Assembly (NCBI GenBank): GCA_022393335.1
Contig: JAJEKB010001365.1
Span: forward strand, 34,368-98,367
DNA: 64,000 bases
Source of the DNA: Macrotrachela quadricornifera
Lineage: Eukaryota; Rotifera; Eurotatoria; Philodinida; Philodinidae
Reading direction: 5' to 3'
Shown here piece after piece: positions 36,336 through 48,600 of this stretch (the first letter of the stretch is position 1; every line of letters begins with the position of its first letter). A model generated the notes under the pieces. The model was not told where the DNA came from, searched no databases, and worked only from the letters and a program-made list of their open reading frames with translations. The translations under genes were made by a program, and so were the position numbers.

Positions 36336-37808
36336 AAACTATTCTGTATCAAGATCACATTCTATTGTTAATCACAATATACCAACAAAAAAAAAATCGT
36401 CTCTACAATTAGAAATATTTGGATTTAAAGTTTAAATTTCTACACGTTTATATGTATTTACATAGTTACATATATATTTTTTTTTAATTGAATGATAAAA
36501 ATATGTAAAAGATTCTATAAGATAGATAGGCGTTGATATGTTGATGCAATTTGTTATATGAAATTACATGAAAGTATGTCAACAATCAAGAAGGTATATC
36601 ATGGGGGATGATGAAACAAGTAACATTCTAATGTAGAAAAGATAAAAAGAAAATATATCTGGAAGACAACGTGTATATCATATGATACACGTAAGACATG
36701 TTTAACCAAACATTTATTCTCATGTTAAAAAAGAGAATGAAAAACATTTATATTTAATAGAAAGGTATTATTCTTTTTTTTCATATTTAATTAAGAATAT
36801 ATTTCAATTAGTATTTCACGTCATTTTTTTATGTAGGACAAGTTAACCTTGAAATACAACATGAATTTTTCTGAATAATTTCCAATCGTTTTTATCCTAA
36901 AACTACATTCTAATTAAATAGTAAGAATTAATTTTATTATCATCTTCATACATTTTTTTTTTAATCTGTAAACATATCTCTATATGAAAATAAGAAAGAA
37001 ATTGTGTCTTCACTTATTCTAAGAGATATGAATGTAGTCAATGATAAACGAGGAACTATTACAAACCAAATTTTTGAAATATCATTAAGTTCCGTCCTTG
37101 ATTTAATTCCAATATAAAAAGAAAATTCTAAATATGTTAGAGATTTCTCAAAAATATTACGATCATTTTTTATATATAATAAACTAAAACATTGACCTTT
37201 GTTTTTTTGAGGGTCCCCTCCCCCTCTTATTTTTTCGTTTATATGCGTTGTAGGTAGATCATAATTGTCGTTTGAATGACCTCAATCTGCCCCTCCATTT
37301 CGCTGCTATCGGAAGTCTACGAGAAGCTGTCGCCCCAAAAATAATTTTTTTTATGTGCTCAGTGGATTCTACATGAAAAGTTGTCCGTAAAAATGTTGGA
37401 AAAAAATCAGACCGTTCTCGAACTTATTTTTCATTTTTTTCAAAAAATTACTTTTCACCCATGTTACACGGTCGTGCCACCGATAATATCCCTTTAACTT
37501 TGTCTGATCGAGCTGAAATTTTTATCACAGATATTTTTAAGTATTCTCCAGAAGTAAAATCGACCGTTTTGATTTCTGATGTTTTCATCCGAACTTATAA
37601 GATTCTGAAGGACAGAAACTTAGTTATGGCAAAAAACTTTACGTATTATAAATTTCAGCTTAATCGAATAAGATTTAATGGAGAAAACCAGTGGCACAAT
37701 AAGACCCTATGAGAAACCATTGATTTTCCAAAAAATCCAAGAAGATAGGATACCCTTAATTTCTATTTTATATTTAAATAACAAAATGTTATATTATAGA
37801 TAATCAAT
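36336..37808. other. Intergenic stretch, possible decayed element
   Basis: An AATAAA overlaps the P450 stop codon. At about 37015-37115 a frame reads LRDMNVVNDKRGT and then SLSSVLDLIPI, faintly like the endonuclease of non-LTR retrotransposons but too short to call. The open frame at 37461-37712 has no family features. A probable splice acceptor 'tattatag' at about 37800 precedes the next start codon, suggesting a 5' UTR intron. Confidence 0.4.
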
Positions 37809-38903
37809 ATGCCTCATTTACTCAGTAAATTAACCAATTGTATTCATCGACCACATCATAGAAAAACTATTCATTCAATATATTCTCAATCAAAACAATT
37901 TTTTAAATTAAGTCGATTTGAATTAATGCCTGATGAAATAATTCTTGAAATATTTGAATATATTTCATTAATTGATTTATATAATAGTTTTCTTAATCTT
38001 AATTTTCGATTAAATTTAATATTACGTGATATACGTCTTGGAATTTGTTTAAATCAAAATGATGATAAAAATAAACATTTATTAAATGCTCTTTATTATT
38101 TTTCAAAACAAATTATTTATATACATATTGATCGTTATCCATTAATAAATTTAAAATATTTTTCAAATCTTCGTTCATTAATTATATATTTACCAACAAA
38201 AAATCAAATATTATCAATAAATTCTCATATAATGCCTTATCTTTCTCGTTTATGGCTTGGAATAATAAATGAAAAAGATCAAATTATTCTTTGTAAAAAT
38301 CTTTTTAATACTGAACAATTTAAAAATCTTCATTTTTGTAATTTATTCCAAATTAATTTTAATAATAATTTATATTTATATGAAAGTTATAAAAATCTTC
38401 GAACATTATTAATAACAAATTGTCCAATAAAAGATTTTATTATTCTTATATCATTATTACCTAATCTTTATCAATTAGATATATGTATATCAGATGTTTT
38501 ATTAACATCAAATCATAATTTAAAAAATTTTTCTCATGAAAATTTACGAATATTAAAAATAGAGTTTGTACAAAAAATTTTTCAATTAAATATGTTTAAT
38601 TTTCTTATTTCATTTGTACCATATATTCAACGATGTACTTTATTTCTTGTTAATTTAGTTAAAATAAGTGATTATGCTTATTTACAAAATATTCTTATTG
38701 AAAATTTATTACAATTAAGAGAATTTTCTTGTTCAATTGATTATTATTGTCAATTATCAAGTAATCAAATGTTTCCAAAATTTGATCAATTAAAAATTAA
38801 ACTTCCATTTTTTCAAACAATTAAAGTTATACCTTGTAAAATACATCAAGAAAAATGTGTTAGAAAAACATGGATGAATAAAACACTTATTCCTATTTGT
38901 TAA
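37809..38903 (+). CDS. F-box protein with LRR-like C-terminus
   Basis: A single coding exon of 364 aa. Residues of about 38-75 (FELMPDEIILEIFEYISLID) are a clear F-box of the LPxExxxxIFxYL type. The rest is Leu/Ile/Asn/Tyr-rich with irregular repeats (YFSNLRSLIIYL, LRTLLITNCP, LPNLYQLDICI), as in LRR-type substrate receptors of SCF ubiquitin ligases. The basic N-terminus (HRPHHRKTIH) has no targeting meaning that I can support. Related in plan to the genes at 20.7 and 49.2 kb but not a close copy. The start is ATG right after a probable splice acceptor. Confidence 0.8.
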   Translation: MPHLLSKLTNCIHRPHHRKTIHSIYSQSKQFFKLSRFELMPDEIILEIFEYISLIDLYNSFLNLNFRLNLILRDIRLGICLNQNDDKNKHLLNALYYFSKQIIYIHIDRYPLINLKYFSNLRSLIIYLPTKNQILSINSHIMPYLSRLWLGIINEKDQIILCKNLFNTEQFKNLHFCNLFQINFNNNLYLYESYKNLRTLLITNCPIKDFIILISLLPNLYQLDICISDVLLTSNHNLKNFSHENLRILKIEFVQKIFQLNMFNFLISFVPYIQRCTLFLVNLVKISDYAYLQNILIENLLQLREFSCSIDYYCQLSSNQMFPKFDQLKIKLPFFQTIKVIPCKIHQEKCVRKTWMNKTLIPIC

Positions 38904-39664
38904 AAAAAATTGATTAAAACATTTTATTTTTATCTTTATTAAGACATTTGTTTTTTGTAATAATAATATGTTATAATTATTAAATTATATTTCACATTTT
39001 CGATTGTTATCAAATATTTTTATTTGATTGCTAATCAGCATTATTTTATTATTAAACATACAAAATCTTATATCGTAAATATAAATACTATACATATAGA
39101 GGATAGAAAATTAAATAATTTTATTTCGATTAGCATAATTGATCAATAGTTTATGTTTATTTGTTTCAGACTAATCTTGACATAGGAAAGAAAATTCATT
39201 AGTGGTAATATGAGAATGAACAGTCTAGCTGGGTGATCCAACTAGTTCTTTAGTAGATAGGCACTATAGTACATTAGAATGTTACGATTTTTTTTATCAG
39301 TTATAGTACTAGTGATTCATTGTTATTTCGATTATTTATCATCTCTAAAACCAACTTATTCAGCTCATGAGGAAAACTATTTAGGTGTAACACTCTAATT
39401 CCATTCATTCATATGCCATTTAATTGACTATAGTGAGGTAGGCAAAACGTAAAAATATGATTGGGCATCAATTCCTCTTCGAGTCGCAGTAAGAATTGTT
39501 CTCCAGAATTTAGGAAATATTAACAGAAATAGGAAAATGCATAATTCGATCTAGAAGATGTTATAATCTATTTAGACCTTCATCAGATGTGATTATATAG
39601 ACTTCTTTTCTTCTCAATCACATGTGTATGATATTTTTCTTTCCTTTCCTGCCATATATGTATA
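38904..39664. other. Intergenic AT-rich stretch
   Basis: No feature recognised. Confidence 0.35.
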
Positions 39665-39975
39665 TCTATTGTCAATGTTCCTAATAAGAACAACCTTTTC
39701 GGTGGTATAGATTGTTTCACTTTCTATTAAAAATTTTTTATATAAACATTTAAATTTTTGTACATTTTTGAATGCAGAAATATTTACTCCATCAAATGAG
39801 GTAAAAAAATCAGCTAATTATTTCGAAAACTAATTGAGTAATTAGCGATAGTTAACAGCTAAATGAATTTGTTCTTAATAGGAACAATCTATACAAATTA
39901 CATAGAAAAAAATTTTTATCTTTAAATGATATGTTAATTTTCAGCGGTTCAATCTGAAAGGATTTATCCTATAGT
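39665..39975 (+). repeat. Inverted repeat copy, left member
   Basis: This matches the reverse complement of 42505-42845, including 'caatgttcctaataagaa', 'tttttgaatgcagaaatatt', 'gttcttaataggaacaa' and 'ttttcagcggttca'. The left copy has an extra segment of about 50 bases (about 39810-39865). The internal 'gttcttaataggaac' is an imperfect palindrome. The pair flanks a 2.5-kb interval containing the tandem array and the assembly gap. Confidence 0.8.
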
Positions 39976-40599
39976 GAATCTGATAATGTCAACGTCAATG
40001 TTAGATACTTAATTCTTGATCGTATTCAAAACCAAAAGATTTTTGAAACTGATTTTGGTTGGCTTGATTTATTTATAGATTTCTTTGATTAAATAAAATA
40101 GAATCGCAACAATTCATTACTGAAATTAATTTCATCAAGCTAAAAATTATTTTATTCTTCACTCACATTGTTGTAGTGAATTACAGTCGTATTAGTTCTT
40201 ATTTATTGAAATCTCTAAGCTTCCACAGTTTTATTGGGGAATTGTTCAAGTTTTGATATGAATAGAAGAATATTATTAAATTCAAAACTATTTATATACG
40301 GTAAAATACAATGACTTCAATTTTTTAAAAATCACTCTTTTGACTAAAAACACTTAAAATTTTTTAACCCATAATTTATATTGATTGTAATCTAAAATTT
40401 TGCTGATTTGAAATTTCAAACAAATTAAATTTACATAGTTTAAATAATTTTTAAATCAAAATCAGTAAGATTCATATATGAAATAAATGAAATTCTTTTT
40501 TTTTGGATTATTTGTATTTATTTCGTGATGTTTTACAATATTTATTTGGAACAATTACGAAAAGAATTCTGATGTAAAGATATTATAACGATTAATAAA
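39976..40599. other. AT-rich stretch between repeats
   Basis: No feature recognised. Confidence 0.35.
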
Positions 40600-42120
40600 A
40601 CCAAAATCTTTGTTGTTCTCTTTCTCGTAGAGAAGAGTCTTAGAAACATAAATTGTTTGTTTNNNNNNNNNNNNNNNNNNNNNNNNNNNNNNNNNNNNNN
40701 NNNNNNNNNNNNNNNNNNNNNNNNNNNNNNNNNNNNNNNNNNNNNNNNNNNNNNNNNNNNNNNNNNNNNNNNNNNNNNNNNNNNNNNNNNNNNNNNNNNN
40801 NNNNNNNNNNNNNNNNNNNNNNNNNNNNNNNNNNNNNNNNNNNNNNNNNNNNNNNNNNNNNNNNNNNNNNNNNNNNNNNNNNNNNNNNNNNNGTGAGGTT
40901 TGGTATTTTTCATTGAAAATAGGTGTTTTTTCACGAAATAATGATTTCATCGTGATGGGTGATAAACACCATTGCTGATTATTCTCTTTCTCGTGGAGCA
41001 GAGTCTTAGAAACATAAATTGTTTGCTTGCTTGCTTGCTTGCTTGATTGATTGCTTGTATGTCCGCACAAGGTCAAAAAAACATTTTATTAATATTTTCT
41101 ATAAAACTTAACGAAAGGGTAATCGGGGTCAAGGAACTCGAATCTGATGTTAGTTTTTTAAAATATTTTTGAGAATCAATTTTTTACACAAAGGATCACT
41201 TTTTTAGAAAAAAAATTTTTTTTTAAGGGTTGACCGAAGGATAATCGGGGTCGAGGAATCCGAATCTGATGTTAGTTTTTCGAAATTTTTTTGACGATCA
41301 ATTTTTTAAACAAACAAGAAATTTTTAACAAAAAGCATTTGTTTTTCATGAAGTTTCGTCAACGGTCGTTAATGTCCAGGAACTTGAATCTGACTTCGAT
41401 TTTTTAAAATTTTATAAATGAATAGCTTGAGGGTAATTTAGAAACACGATTTCTACGAGAAAGAGCTGAGCGAGTCTTTGGACGAGCGTTACTTGTTCTC
41501 TTTCTCGTAGAGAAGAGTCTTGCAAGAATAAATTGATTGCTTGATTGCTTGTGTGTCCGCACAAGGTCAAAAAAACATTCTATCGATATTTTCTATAAAG
41601 CTTCACTAAAAGGTAATCTGAACCGAGGAACTCGAATCTGATGTCAGTTGTTGGAAATTTTTTTTGGATTCGTTTTTTTAGACAAAGGATCACTTTTTTT
41701 ACAAAAAAAAATTATTTATAAGGGTTGATCGAAGGGTAATCGGGGTCGAGGAATCCGAATCTGATGTTAGTTTTTTCAAAATTTGTTTTGAGGATCATTT
41801 TTTTATACAAAAAACCACTTTTTTTACAACAAAAATTTTTCTATAAGGGTTGACTGAAAGGTAATCGAGGACGAGGAATTCAAATCTGAAGTCAGTTGCA
41901 TAAAAATTTTTTGAAGATCAATTTTTCAAACAAACGACAAATTTTTAACAAAAAGCATTTGTTTTTATGAAGTGTAGTCAAAGGCACTTGATGTCGAGCA
42001 ACTTGAATCTGGCTTCGATATTTTTATTTTTATAAATGAATAGCTTGATGGTAGTTTAAAAACATGATTTCTACGAGAAAGAGCTAAGCGAGTCTTTAGA
42101 CGAGCGTTACTTGTTTGATA
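40600..42120. repeat. Compound tandem array (about 120-bp subunits in larger units)
   Basis: A block with 'gttctctttctcgtagagaa' followed by 'gagtctt' recurs at about 40612, 40978 and 41494. Between these, subunits of about 115-125 bp begin 'ggtaatcggggtcgagga' with variants at about 41119, 41240, 41363, 41612, 41738, 41861 and 41977. The block 'cacgatttctacgagaaa' followed by 'gagctgagcgagtctt' occurs at about 41444 and 42064, giving a higher-order period of about 500-620 bp. A (gctt)n run is at 41024-41043. No coding content; frames seen here are artefacts. Confidence 0.85.
40663..40892. other. Assembly gap (230 N)
   Basis: A run of 230 N lies inside the tandem array. Its flanks are repeat sequence, so the true length and copy number are unknown. 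Confidence 0.99.
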
Positions 42121-42504
42121 ACTGTCTTTTGATACATGACAGTTAAAATAACATAATTCCAAATAATCAAATGTTTTAGTCAACTCTTGATGTCGCTATT
42201 AGTTTTGAAAGAGTTTTTTTTTATTTAACAGAATATCAATATGATTATTAATCTACTACCCGCTGTTTTTTGAGAATATCTAATTCTCAATCGGTATTTA
42301 TTAAAAAAATTTTTAATTCTCAAAACGTTTTGCATTACATTACATGTCCCTCAAATCCCAACAGGAACCAGTCTAAAGAAAATATTCGGACAACTAGATT
42401 CAAACAAAATATTTCGCATTGGAATAATACTGGAATTGAATTTTTTTCAATCCTTTTTATATATTCTCCAGCACTTAGACAATATTTCCAGATCATATTG
42501 ATTT

Positions 42505-42845
42505 TAAAAACGAAAAATAAATCGTTTCGAAGTGAACCGCTGAAATTTAATATATCATAAATCGACAAAGATTTTTTTATGTAAATGCAAAAAAAAAAAT
42601 AATTTTAAATAGAAAAAAAGTTTGTTCATTAAAAAATTTCTTTTTCCTATGTGATTTTTATAATTTGTTCCTATTAAGAACAAGTTCAATTAGTTGATTT
42701 TTTGCATCATTGGATGGAATAAATATTTTTGCATTCAAAAATGTAAAAAATTTAAAAGTTTATATAAAAATTTTTTAATAAAAAGAGAAACAATCGGCAC
42801 CACCGAAAAAGTTGTTCTTATTAGGAACATTGACTGTGAAAATTT
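42505..42845 (-). repeat. Inverted repeat copy, right member
   Basis: Reverse-complement partner of 39665-39975. Fixing blocks are 'ttcttattaggaacattgac' (about 42817), 'ttgttcctattaagaac' (about 42665) and 'tgaaccgctgaaa' (about 42534). On the minus strand the sequence next to it (42335-42568) is an open frame without recognisable motif that may be the decayed 5' part of a transposon gene. Confidence 0.8.
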
Positions 42846-43161
42846 TAAAGTTTCGTCAACAAAATTATTTGATAGAAGTACTTCTTCAACATCCAAGCCA
42901 AAGAAGAGAAAAATTTATTCTTATGGTGATGTTTATGGTTGTTATTCAAATGATCCAATGGTAATGAATCCTGTTGCTAAATTAGAAGCATATTTAAACA
43001 ATCCGATTAGATTCAACTTTTCTGAATATTGGTATCGCCCTCAGCTGAATCAATTGAAAAAATTATTAGTACGTATTGGTTCTTTTCAAGCTTCGTCTGT
43101 TCCTGCGGAGTGTGTTTTCTCATGTACTGGTTTTATTTTGTTTTCACAACGCATCAGATGA
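42694..43161 (+). pseudogene. hAT transposase C-terminal fragment
   Basis: The C-terminal half of this frame reads AKLEAYLNNPIRFNFSEYWY, then QLNQLKKLL and VPAECVFSCTGF, the pattern of the hAT-family C-terminal dimerisation domain (YL...WW...P.L..LA...L..P.SS...ER.FS..G). The usual Ser-Glu-Arg around the FS motif is altered (AECVFS). The catalytic part and BED finger are absent, and the N-terminal third is unrelated repeat sequence. It is therefore a fragment and not a working transposase. Confidence 0.7.
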
Positions 43162-44355
43162 AGTGAACACTTATTTAAAGATTTAGTATTTTTGAAAGTT
43201 AATCAAGTTTTATTATGAATTGATCCATTAGTTTTTTGTTTACATAAACTGCTTTTTTATTAAGTATTATTAATGACGTTTATTTTTTACTTTCAACTCG
43301 TTTTATTTTTTTTTGGTAAGAAATTATTTCTCAGTCAGTTTTTGGCTTTTTCTTATGAAATAAAAATTTTTAATTATTAATTAGAAGTAATTCCATTGTC
43401 TTTTCATTCAATATTCCAATAGAATTTTGTTTAACATTACTTTTAAAGGACCACTCACAAGGGAGTTTCATAAATGGCGATCCATCTTTATTCAGAAAAC
43501 AAGTCTCACAAATAGATACCATAAAACAGGGCTGGTATAAATGATCAACTCTGATAAGTGAAGAAAATTCAAAGAACATGAATTTATAGTGTGTAGGTTA
43601 AAATATTATGAATATTATGTATGTATTTTTAAGAATGTAAAGTAGTAATAAACAAGATTATGTTGATATCTGATTAAAGTACATTTTGTACTCAAAATAC
43701 TGATACTTCAGGACAATCTTTCGATACAAATAAATTTACTGATACTATTAGAATGCACTTAAATAATCAAGATTACTCAGTAAAAGTATCGAAAGCACTC
43801 ATTGTTTTACTGAGTATGCAATCACTACTACATACACTACTGAAACAATAATACATGCAATCAACAAAATTAGAAAACCTAGATTACGTCAATGATCTAT
43901 ATGATAGACAATTAATGAGATCAGAATCAATTATATACAAACTTCGAAGAAGTTCCTATACCGATTAACTTTTCATGGGTTTTCTAAACTACAAACTGGA
44001 AACAAACATCGTTTACATAAGTGTCCCACTGCAGTTAACATATACAAAATACGAACACGAAATTCGCTTGTTGAATTTTTTGGTCACATGTTTTTGATAG
44101 TTTTTATCTTCCAAAGTCTTATCAGAACATAAAATTCGTAATTTATTTCGTTTTTTTGTCGAACCAGCTGTTCTCTTAAGACATTTGATGACGAGAAGAA
44201 TAAGAAAAAAGACTGGGAAAAAACCCAATACTGTATTCTTTATAACGCTGTGATTCAAGTGATCATGATAATATTTTACAAACGACTGTAGACAGTTTTG
44301 TCACTGTAGAAGGCAAGCACACCAATTGAAGATTCAACCTATATTTCGATCAACT
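43162..44355. other. Intergenic region upstream of the OAS-like gene
   Basis: No supported feature. The open frame at 43370-43579 (minus) contains several Cys (ICETCFLNKDG, PCEWSF) but is too short to classify. Confidence 0.35.
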
Positions 44356-45687
44356 ATGGCAGCTCAACATTTGCACAGTATACTTACTAATTTTTCACAT
44401 GCTTTGACGATTCCCGACGATATAATAAAAAAGGGCGATGAATATATGCAGAATATATTTTTAATTCTGCAAAGTCGTTCACATTACAAACTCGATCGAT
44501 GTCGATTGGTTGGTGGTGTAAGCAAGAAGACGTCTATTGTATTGAAATTTGACTATGATTGCGTTATTTATGTCAACGACGAGGATCCTCCTTTTGAACA
44601 GCTTCTAGATGAATGGGATGATATACTAAAATTAAATGTAAACAATATCATTGGTGAAACGGAAGTAAGAAGACGTAGCATTAAGTTCAAAGTCGATGGA
44701 TTCAACTTTGACGTCTTACCTGCATCCAATTATGCTGGACCAAATCAAGACATTAAGCAGCAAACTAGTACGATCTGGAAGAAAATTTCAAACATCAAAG
44801 ATGTTCGAAAACAAAAATATGAATCTTCATCATACAGTTCCGGACTGTCAGAATTGGCTTTAGAATTCATGAAGAAACAGTCCGGATTCATTCATGATCT
44901 ATGTCGCTTAGCCAAATATTGGAATGGTACAATTTTATTTGAGCAGTATGTTAGCGGTCGCTCCAGTATTATCGAATATTTGGCTGTTAAAGCAGGACAG
45001 GAAGAAGAATACGCAGCAATTAACAGCAAATTATCGCTGTTCCGTGCATTTCAACGTTTTCTAAATAGACTGAACAAGTATGAACAGATCGGTGTGATTT
45101 TCTCCGACTTTTATGATCAAGAGTCCGTCCCAATTACTAGTAAGCCATACTTGATTGATCCAACAAATCCATATAATAATCTTTTGGCCGATCTACCCCC
45201 TCGTTTTTTATCCACAATGGCAAATTCTGCAAAAGAAACATTGCGACGCTTGGATCTATGTGAAACTAATCGTTTGCTTGGATTAGAAAAGTTATTCGAT
45301 CCACAACCAGATCTACGCAAATTATTTCCGTCTCACACGAACATAAAGCATATTAGAACAATGATAAGCTGCAGTCAGAATTCCAATGAGAATTTCAAAC
45401 GATTAATAGTACGTCGCAATACATTTGATTCAAAGGCACTAGAACATATGGAAAATATGATAAATTATGTTCTAAAATATCTAGTGACTATAGTTGATAC
45501 AACATCTGAAGATATGATTGCCAAAAACACGACACAAGCAACTACACAATTCTTCAATCGTTGTCTTTTCCAAGACAATCATCAGTGGATAACAACTGAT
45601 CAAAAGCACGATGATTACGATATTACTTTTATTTTACCACTGAACACGAAGAAGAAAGATGTGATGTTTATTTCGATGACTAAATAA
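44356..45687 (+). CDS. OAS-like (2'-5' oligoadenylate synthetase family) nucleotidyltransferase
   Basis: A single-exon gene of 443 aa, starting at ATG 44356 (MAAQHLHS); the frame extends upstream without another ATG. It has the nucleotidyltransferase core: GGVSKKTS (53-60) corresponding to the GG-x(n)-S/T nucleotide-binding motif, Asp66 and Asp68 in FDYDCVIYV, and the third metal-binding Asp119 in FNFDVLPASN. After the core comes the OAS-type helical block SSGLSELALEFMKKQ and FIHDLCRLAKYWNG, matching the FTELQRxFL/LIRLVKHWY region of OAS1. Vertebrate OAS makes 2'-5' oligoadenylate when bound to dsRNA; cGAS and bacterial CD-NTases are relatives. All three catalytic acids are present, so activity is plausible, but the activator and product are unknown. 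It is intronless, unlike most neighbours. AATAAA overlaps the stop codon. Confidence 0.85.
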   Translation: MAAQHLHSILTNFSHALTIPDDIIKKGDEYMQNIFLILQSRSHYKLDRCRLVGGVSKKTSIVLKFDYDCVIYVNDEDPPFEQLLDEWDDILKLNVNNIIGETEVRRRSIKFKVDGFNFDVLPASNYAGPNQDIKQQTSTIWKKISNIKDVRKQKYESSSYSSGLSELALEFMKKQSGFIHDLCRLAKYWNGTILFEQYVSGRSSIIEYLAVKAGQEEEYAAINSKLSLFRAFQRFLNRLNKYEQIGVIFSDFYDQESVPITSKPYLIDPTNPYNNLLADLPPRFLSTMANSAKETLRRLDLCETNRLLGLEKLFDPQPDLRKLFPSHTNIKHIRTMISCSQNSNENFKRLIVRRNTFDSKALEHMENMINYVLKYLVTIVDTTSEDMIAKNTTQATTQFFNRCLFQDNHQWITTDQKHDDYDITFILPLNTKKKDVMFISMTK

Positions 45688-48600
45688 AGCTACTTCGATG
45701 ACTGGAATTAGCACTCTAATCTTAAGCAACTTTTCGTTTTTTTCTTTGTTCGATTCTTTTTTTTCTTCATTAAGTGGTTTTCTACTTGTTTTCTGAGACA
45801 TAATTGTATGTAAATATAGAAATATAGAGTGGGAAAAGTAATATACAACTTTTGTTCCATAAATGTGTAACAGACATACTTAGAGCATAGACTTTTTTTT
45901 TAAAATTACTCATTTCACAAGCGCAATTGGATCAATACGCGAAACTCTTGTTGATGAAGATCGAATTATTCAGATGAACGAACTGATAGAAGAATACTTT
46001 GTTGTTGTCATACCTCTTGCTACATCTGTTCATTACTTTGCACTGAATGCGAATCTTTTTTCGTTTTAGAAAGGTACAAAGTCAAATATGATATACTAAG
46101 AAGCTAACATATATCCATGATAGACAATAATAGAATGAAATCAATCAATGGCTTATGAAGAGAAGCCGAATCTTGGTGTAATGGTAGTAGTATGATTTAA
46201 AATATTTCGTTCATTAATGTGAGATTCAAAATGTCTTTATCTGATCTGAGAACGATAATCCAATTGTGACGGTTAAAATCAATGCGAATAATTCCTTCTC
46301 ATTCAAACACCTTTATTTTTATAAATTAACTTAAACCAAAAAGTACCTGAAATGAGACTGAGCTAAGCCGTATGTATTTATTCCATCTATATATTTCGTT
46401 CTGCTGTCGTACATAAGTGCTAGAGGACGAAAACAAACCGAACTCGAACCATTCCTTGTAAAACGAGTAAATGTAAGCAAGCATAGAAGAAAAACTGATT
46501 AGTTGAATTATCATGTATTTTTGAAAAGTATAATGCCATTAAGACTGATCAAACAACCTTTCACCAATTGTTTTATATAATTAACTTATCTTCATATAAC
46601 GTTTCGTTCTCTCTTCCAAATATGGCGTCGATATTTTCAAACTGACACTACTGGTCTCAATAAATCTATCGAATTGCACTTTTTTATAAATTTATTTGCT
46701 GGAAAAGATACATAATCACTAAAAGTTTACAGCATCGTGTTAAATCAATATCACAATTCCCGAAAGTCTTTCGAGAGACAGATCTAGAAAAATGCTATGT
46801 AGATATAGAATCCTTGTATACTTCGAACGGTTTCGTGTTTTATATGTATGAGATGAATTGTTAGCGATTTAATCATGACTATAGTCATTATGCCTCTCAT
46901 CTTATTGTTTTCTCCTTAAACGAAAAGAACAATCGAAAACAATGCCATATCTGACAATTCAATATATGAAAGTAGGCGTGTGACGGTTTTTTGGTCTGAT
47001 TCTTTATCTCTTCTTATTAGTTATTCTTTATATAAAAGAAAGGAGAAAGGCATATCTAATCTTTTTCGTTGGATTCATACCTGCTACCATCATCCTTGAG
47101 TACTCACTACAGTAAATAGGAGAATAAAACGACTGTCTGTCGAACTACACTATCCTTCTACACATATTATTTTCATTGTCATCAATCACTTAAGAGAGCA
47201 TGTGTCATACGTTGATTGTATACAAACAATATTTTTTCTTGTTCATTAATTGTTTCTTCATTTTTTGTTCTTATCACAGATTTATTTATATTAGAGTTAT
47301 TGTCTTGTTTTCTACCTTTTTTTTTGGAAGATCGAAAACACGTAGTTATACGGCAAAGCCTAAAGTGAGTTATTTTTCGTATTTTTTTTTGTAAAGAACA
47401 CTTGTAGTGTTATTTCTTTTCAACAAACAATAGTTTTGTCTGGATTTTTTTGACACTTGAACTGAATTTGGTTCTAAAACAATGAACTTTTTTTGTTATT
47501 TGAAAGACGACCGATGGAACAGAAAAATGCCGATAGTCAACTTAAAAGTTGATGTGCAGTAGGTTGCTATAGCATATATACCTCATCTATTCATCAAAAT
47601 TAGCTGAATCATGAAAAATAAGAGAGCGAGCGAAAAAATTGTTTCCAGTCTTTACCTTTATATCTTAAGAAAATGAAACGATTGATCAAATGTAATTGAT
47701 ATTTGAAACGATATCTTTGTCCTTGTATATATTTAATCATATCTAATTGAAAATTTTCCTCGCCAAATGTGTTACTAACTATGATTAATGGAAAGATGTT
47801 ATAATAAGTTTGTGATGAAACCTAAAGATATAGTTGGAATTTGCCAGTATTTTTAATGCTGATTTTAGTTTATGGGAACAAGAAATAACAACAGTACATC
47901 AACTAAAACGATGATTTTATTGTATTATCATTATTATCTGCATTTGTTGATCATTTAAATAATATTTTGTATCAATTGAAGAATATTGATGTAACCATTT
48001 GAATCATTTTTATTTCATCATATTATTGAAATTTGTGTCAAAATAAAAATTCATTCAGAACAATTAATACATATTTGAATGGTATGGAAAAGGACGGAAA
48101 ACATTTATAAGATAAATATAACATTAAATTATTTTTTAAAGTTAGTTGATGGTCTTTATTCAAAGTATTATGTTAGAATGTTTGAATAAAAGATAAGTGA
48201 AGAAATTTCTTTTATTCACATGTCTAAGGCATTGGATAAATTACACAGGTAAATCAGATACTTCAAACGACATTTTCAATTCTTTATTCAGGTTCGAATA
48301 GAGAAGAAATGGTCACCATATTATTAGATGCACTAATGGTATCTTCTATTCGTTAATTACAGGTAAAATATTTTAAACAATGGTTGAAAAATGTTACTCA
48401 ATTACTTGATCTACTAGTTAAATCATGGTTTTGCGTTGTGCAGTTTAACTATATTTATCAATAATAATTTAATATCAATGACGAATGTTCTATGATCTCT
48501 ATTAAGTAACCAAGCAGTGCTCAAAAAAAGTCAATCGATACTAAAAGGTACAAGATGGAGTCTACTTAATCTTAGCTTATTTACTAAATGATTCAAAAAT

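Noticed and set aside
37015..37115. Possible non-LTR retrotransposon endonuclease fragment (LRDMNVVNDKRGT)
   Set aside because: Only about 30 residues with weak similarity to the GDFN block; no reverse transcriptase nearby.
40542..41076. Open frames spanning the N run
   Set aside because: Translation of N and of tandem repeats; no real coding evidence.
40600..42120. CRISPR-like array
   Set aside because: Repeat spacing of about 120 bp with similar 'spacers', nested higher-order structure and eukaryotic context; it is a satellite-type array.
46160..46240. tRNA-like D-arm text 'ttggtgtaatggtagtag' with 'gagattcaaaatg' downstream
   Set aside because: No acceptor stem, anticodon stem or proper T-arm pairing could be formed; at most a decayed tRNA-derived repeat.
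47200..47394. Hydrophobic 64-codon open frame
   Set aside because: Phe/Leu-rich because of T-rich DNA; no start context, neighbours or homology-like pattern.
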